Part shown: in pieces, positions 5,565-7,191 of the stretch | Position numbering within the stretch: the stretch's first letter is position 1 | Layout of the letters: the number at the start of each line of letters is the position of its first letter | Assembly: GCA_964415045.1 (NCBI GenBank) | Contig: CAYPZL010000249.1 | Span: forward strand, 1 to 7,191 | From: CAYPZL01 sp964415045 | Lineage (GTDB): Bacteria; Planctomycetota; Phycisphaerae; Sedimentisphaerales; Anaerobacaceae | DNA: 7,191 bases | Direction of reading: 5' to 3' | The notes under the pieces: generated by a model | Databases searched by the model: none | Told to the model about the DNA's origin: nothing | Seen by the model: the letters and a program-made list of their open reading frames with translations, nothing else | Position numbers and translations under genes: made by a program

Positions 5565-6476
5565 ATGATGTACACCGCTGACAGGATTCGGGGAATCGGG
5601 CCTGTATTCGGTCTGATTTGCGCATGGCCGCTGATCGCTTGGGGTGGGCCGGGGACGGCTTGTGCGGAGAGTATTGCGGCTCGCTACGCCGGCGACAGGG
5701 GGATTGGCGAGGATCCGAACGTCATTGTCTTCACGGATTTCGAATCGGCGGCGTGGCGAAAAGACTGGTCGGGTGGCAGGCGGACGACTGTGAGCGTGGT
5801 GGGCGCGGACGCCGAGCGGGGGTTTGAGCCGTGGCGGGGTAAGGCGCTGCGGATCAAGGTCAGCGAGGGCGGGCATTACGGCGCGAGCTTGCAGTACGAG
5901 TTCAAGAAAAAGACGGGCAGCGAGCCGGAAGAGATCTACTTTCGGTACTATCTGCGCTTCGGCGACGACTGGGACCCGCAGCGGGGGGGCAAGCTGCCCG
6001 GCATCGGGGGCACCTACGGCCGGGCCGGCTGGGGAGGCCGGCCCAGCGACGGACGCAACGGGTGGTCGGCCCGGGGGCAGTTCAACGGCCGCAGGGATGG
6101 CAGGACGCCCATCGGGTTCTATTGCTACCACGCCGATATGAAGGGCAGGTATGGCAGCAGTTGGATCTGGCAAAACGATAAGCGCGGCTATCTCGAAAAC
6201 AACCGCTGGTACTGCATCGAGCAGTACGCGAAAATGAATACGCCCGGAAAGAACGACGGTGTTCTGCGTGGCTGGGTCGACGGCGAACTCGCCTTCGAGA
6301 AGACCGACGTCCGGATGCGGGATGCGGACCATTTGAAGATCGAGTCCATCTGGATCAATATCTACCACGGCGGGACCTGGCCGGCCCCGAGCGACGACCA
6401 CCTGTTCATCGACAACATCGTCGTCGCCAAACGCTACATCGGCCCGATGACACCGGCACGGAAGTCCGCCGACTGA
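5565..6476 (+). CDS. Secreted polysaccharide lyase family 14-like protein
   Basis: A 303-aa protein with an N-terminal export signal (hydrophobic ~10-27, likely cleavage ACA-ES near residue 34). The following body resembles the PL14-like beta-jelly-roll proteins common in planctomycetes: VIVFTDFES (~53-61), EIYFRYYLRFGDDWDP (~123-138), GGKLPGIGGTYG (~141-152), NGWSARGQF (~165-173), RWYCIEQYAKMNTPG (~214-228), DGVLRGWVDGEL (~231-242) and a closing HLFIDNIVVAKRYIGP (~279-294). PL14 enzymes cleave uronic-acid polymers such as alginate or glucuronan by beta-elimination; the substrate here is unknown. The loop between KLPGIGG and NGWSAR is very Gly/Arg-rich. The RBS AAGGGGA (5551-5557) is 7 nt before ATG 5565; ATG 5568 immediately follows and is also possible. 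Upstream in-frame starts lack an RBS. It lies 131 bp after the GH43 gene and 39 bp before the VOC gene on the same strand. Confidence 0.78.
   Translation: MMYTADRIRGIGPVFGLICAWPLIAWGGPGTACAESIAARYAGDRGIGEDPNVIVFTDFESAAWRKDWSGGRRTTVSVVGADAERGFEPWRGKALRIKVSEGGHYGASLQYEFKKKTGSEPEEIYFRYYLRFGDDWDPQRGGKLPGIGGTYGRAGWGGRPSDGRNGWSARGQFNGRRDGRTPIGFYCYHADMKGRYGSSWIWQNDKRGYLENNRWYCIEQYAKMNTPGKNDGVLRGWVDGELAFEKTDVRMRDADHLKIESIWINIYHGGTWPAPSDDHLFIDNIVVAKRYIGPMTPARKSAD
6022..6044. repeat. Perfect 8-bp GC hairpin within the PL14-like gene
   Basis: GGGCCGGC (6022-6029) and GCCGGCCC (6037-6044) are exact reverse complements around a 7-nt loop. They lie inside coding sequence for the Gly/Arg-rich loop GRAGWGGRP. 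The stem is very stable, but it is explained at least as well by Gly/Arg/Pro codons in a high-GC genome as by a regulatory role. Confidence 0.35.
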
Positions 6477-6515
6477 CGAAGACGCATCGAGAAAGAGGGC
6501 TGTTGGAGCCGAAGC

Positions 6516-6908
6516 ATGGAGAAGTGCGATCACGTGGCGTTTCAGGTGGGCGACATGGATGCGGCCGTTCGGTTCTATGTCGAGAAGCTGGGGTTTACGC
6601 TGGCTTCGAGGCAGGCCGACGAGGCCGAGCACGAGGAGTTTGCCTTTCTGACGCTGGGCGAGGTGCGACTGGAGCTGATCCGGGACCTGGCGCAGACGAC
6701 GTATCGCCCGCCCGAAATCCGGCCGCCGTATTGTCCGCACGTGGCCATCGCGACGGACGACCTGGAAAAGACTCTGACTCGCCTGAAGGACAAGGGCGTT
6801 TCTATTCTGCGCGGGCCTCTGGTGATCACCGGGCAGGTGACATGGGCGTACTTGGCGGACCCGGACAACAACATCCTCGAATACGTGCAATGGCACGAGA
6901 AACGATGA
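6516..6908 (+). CDS. VOC-superfamily metalloprotein (glyoxalase I-like)
   Basis: A 130-aa cytoplasmic protein made of two beta-alpha-beta-beta-beta modules of the vicinal oxygen chelate fold. Module one: CDHVAFQVGDMDAAVRFY and KLGFTL, ending VRLELI. Module two: CPHVAIATDDLEKTLTRLKD, ending in LADPDNNILEYVQW. The four expected metal ligands are present: His6, Glu53, His75 and Glu122, the two-His two-Glu pattern of glyoxalase I and related epimerases. The reaction could be lactoylglutathione or methylglyoxal chemistry or another VOC activity such as epimerase or dioxygenase; the sequence does not decide. The length is typical for a single-chain VOC protein. GGAG (6505-6508) lies 7 nt before the ATG. 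Its stop overlaps the next gene's start (ATGA), implying translational coupling. Confidence 0.88.
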   Translation: MEKCDHVAFQVGDMDAAVRFYVEKLGFTLASRQADEAEHEEFAFLTLGEVRLELIRDLAQTTYRPPEIRPPYCPHVAIATDDLEKTLTRLKDKGVSILRGPLVITGQVTWAYLADPDNNILEYVQWHEKR

Positions 6909-7141
6909 CGGATCAGATCGAACGAAATCTGGGCGAGCAGCCGATCGCGCAGGTCATGGCCGCCCACGACCTCAAAGCGCACGATCTCGTGCAGGCCTCG
7001 ACCGAGCAGCTCACGCACAAGATGGTCGCGCGAGCCTGCAAGGGCCGGCGCCTGACGCGCAACGTCCAGACCAAAGTTCTCAACGCGCTGAACGCCGCCA
7101 CGGGAAGACACTACGCACTGACCGATCTGTTCAATTATTAG
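6905..7141 (+). CDS. Small HTH-like (XRE-type) protein of unknown role, coupled to the VOC gene
   Basis: A 78-aa protein beginning MTDQIERNLG and ending ATGRHYALTDLFNY. Predicted helices: PIAQVMAAHDL (~13-23), AHDLVQAS (~25-32), a turn and recognition-like helix THKMVARACKGRRLT (~37-51), then VQTKVLNALNAATG (~54-67). This resembles the five-helix XRE/Cro DNA-binding pattern, including a KGRRLT-type segment followed by a helix with ALN. The similarity is by eye, and the family could equally be an uncharacterised small domain. The ATG at 6905 overlaps the VOC stop in ATGA, so no separate RBS is needed and co-expression is expected. Five charged or polar codons precede the domain. Longer in-frame extensions upstream only read through the VOC gene in another frame. 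Confidence 0.75.
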   Translation: MTDQIERNLGEQPIAQVMAAHDLKAHDLVQASTEQLTHKMVARACKGRRLTRNVQTKVLNALNAATGRHYALTDLFNY

Positions 7142-7191
7142 TAGAGTTTTGCAAAATGGAGATTAGGCTTATATTCTTCAAGGAAATCGTT
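7142..7191. other. 3' flank, AT-richer intergenic
   Basis: After the last stop the sequence becomes AT-rich. It contains a 10-bp perfect palindrome, TTTTGCAAAA (7147-7156). No terminator with a T-run and no start codon with an RBS is visible before the window ends. It probably holds the beginning of an intergenic region. Confidence 0.3.

Noticed and set aside
5298..6896. 532-codon minus-strand ORF across GH43, PL14-like and VOC genes
   Set aside because: It spans three real plus-strand genes and two intergenic gaps. It is compositionally an antisense artefact with no domain seen.
6503..7141. 212-codon reading of the last gene, beginning upstream in the VOC gene
   Set aside because: The first ~134 codons are an out-of-frame shadow of the VOC gene. 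The ATGA overlap at 6905 gives a compact, sensible start.

Overview
This is a high-GC segment carrying a cluster of exported carbohydrate-active proteins. Its composition suggests Planctomycetota, perhaps a Phycisphaerae/Sedimentisphaerales-like lineage. The grounds are a DUF1080 (3-keto-disaccharide hydrolase) protein, a GH130-like protein with a long N-terminal extension, a GH43 and a PL14-like protein side by side, a zinc-ribbon plus transmembrane protein, and short intergenic repeats of styles I associate with that phylum. The assignment is inference from gene content and remembered repeat styles; there is no rRNA or phylogenetic marker here.

Layout: (1) 80-1375, minus strand, is a secreted (alpha/alpha)6-barrel glycosidase-like protein whose last ~30 residues look like repeat-derived sequence. 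(2) 1376-1565 is a divergent intergenic region. (3) 1566-2453, plus strand, is a DUF1080 lipoprotein whose N-terminus and signal peptide lie in repeat-like DNA containing a nested inverted repeat and 7-nt periodic T-rich units. (4) 2463-3917, minus strand, converges on it with a 9-bp gap and is a GH130-family mannoside phosphorylase/hydrolase-like protein, apparently with Asn where the family usually has a catalytic Asp. (5) 3953-4014 holds two back-to-back sigma70-like promoters, the minus one nearly consensus. (6) 4057-4185 is a 42-aa single-helix peptide, followed by a zinc-ribbon gene at 4191 whose two-helix membrane half is out of frame (a frameshift). (7) 4504-5433 is a secreted GH43 enzyme with its catalytic triad intact. 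(8) 5565-6476 is a secreted PL14-like lyase. (9) 6516-6908 is a VOC-superfamily metalloenzyme, translationally coupled by ATGA to a 78-aa HTH-like protein at 6905-7141.

Together, five of the nine genes are polysaccharide or glycoside processing proteins. Four have export signals, and the GH130 appears cytoplasmic. A reasonable reading is a catabolic neighbourhood in which secreted enzymes (six-hairpin glycosidase, DUF1080, GH43, PL14-like) break down a heteropolysaccharide and GH130 acts on imported mannosides. No transporter, SusC/D pair or sigma/anti-sigma regulator is visible, so substrate and co-regulation are open. I see no CRISPR array, tRNA, rRNA, insertion sequence or phage gene. I do not see a clear novel defence-type system. 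The most unusual signals are repeat DNA apparently forming protein termini, the split zinc-ribbon gene, the GH130 active-site change, and the coupled VOC/small-HTH pair.
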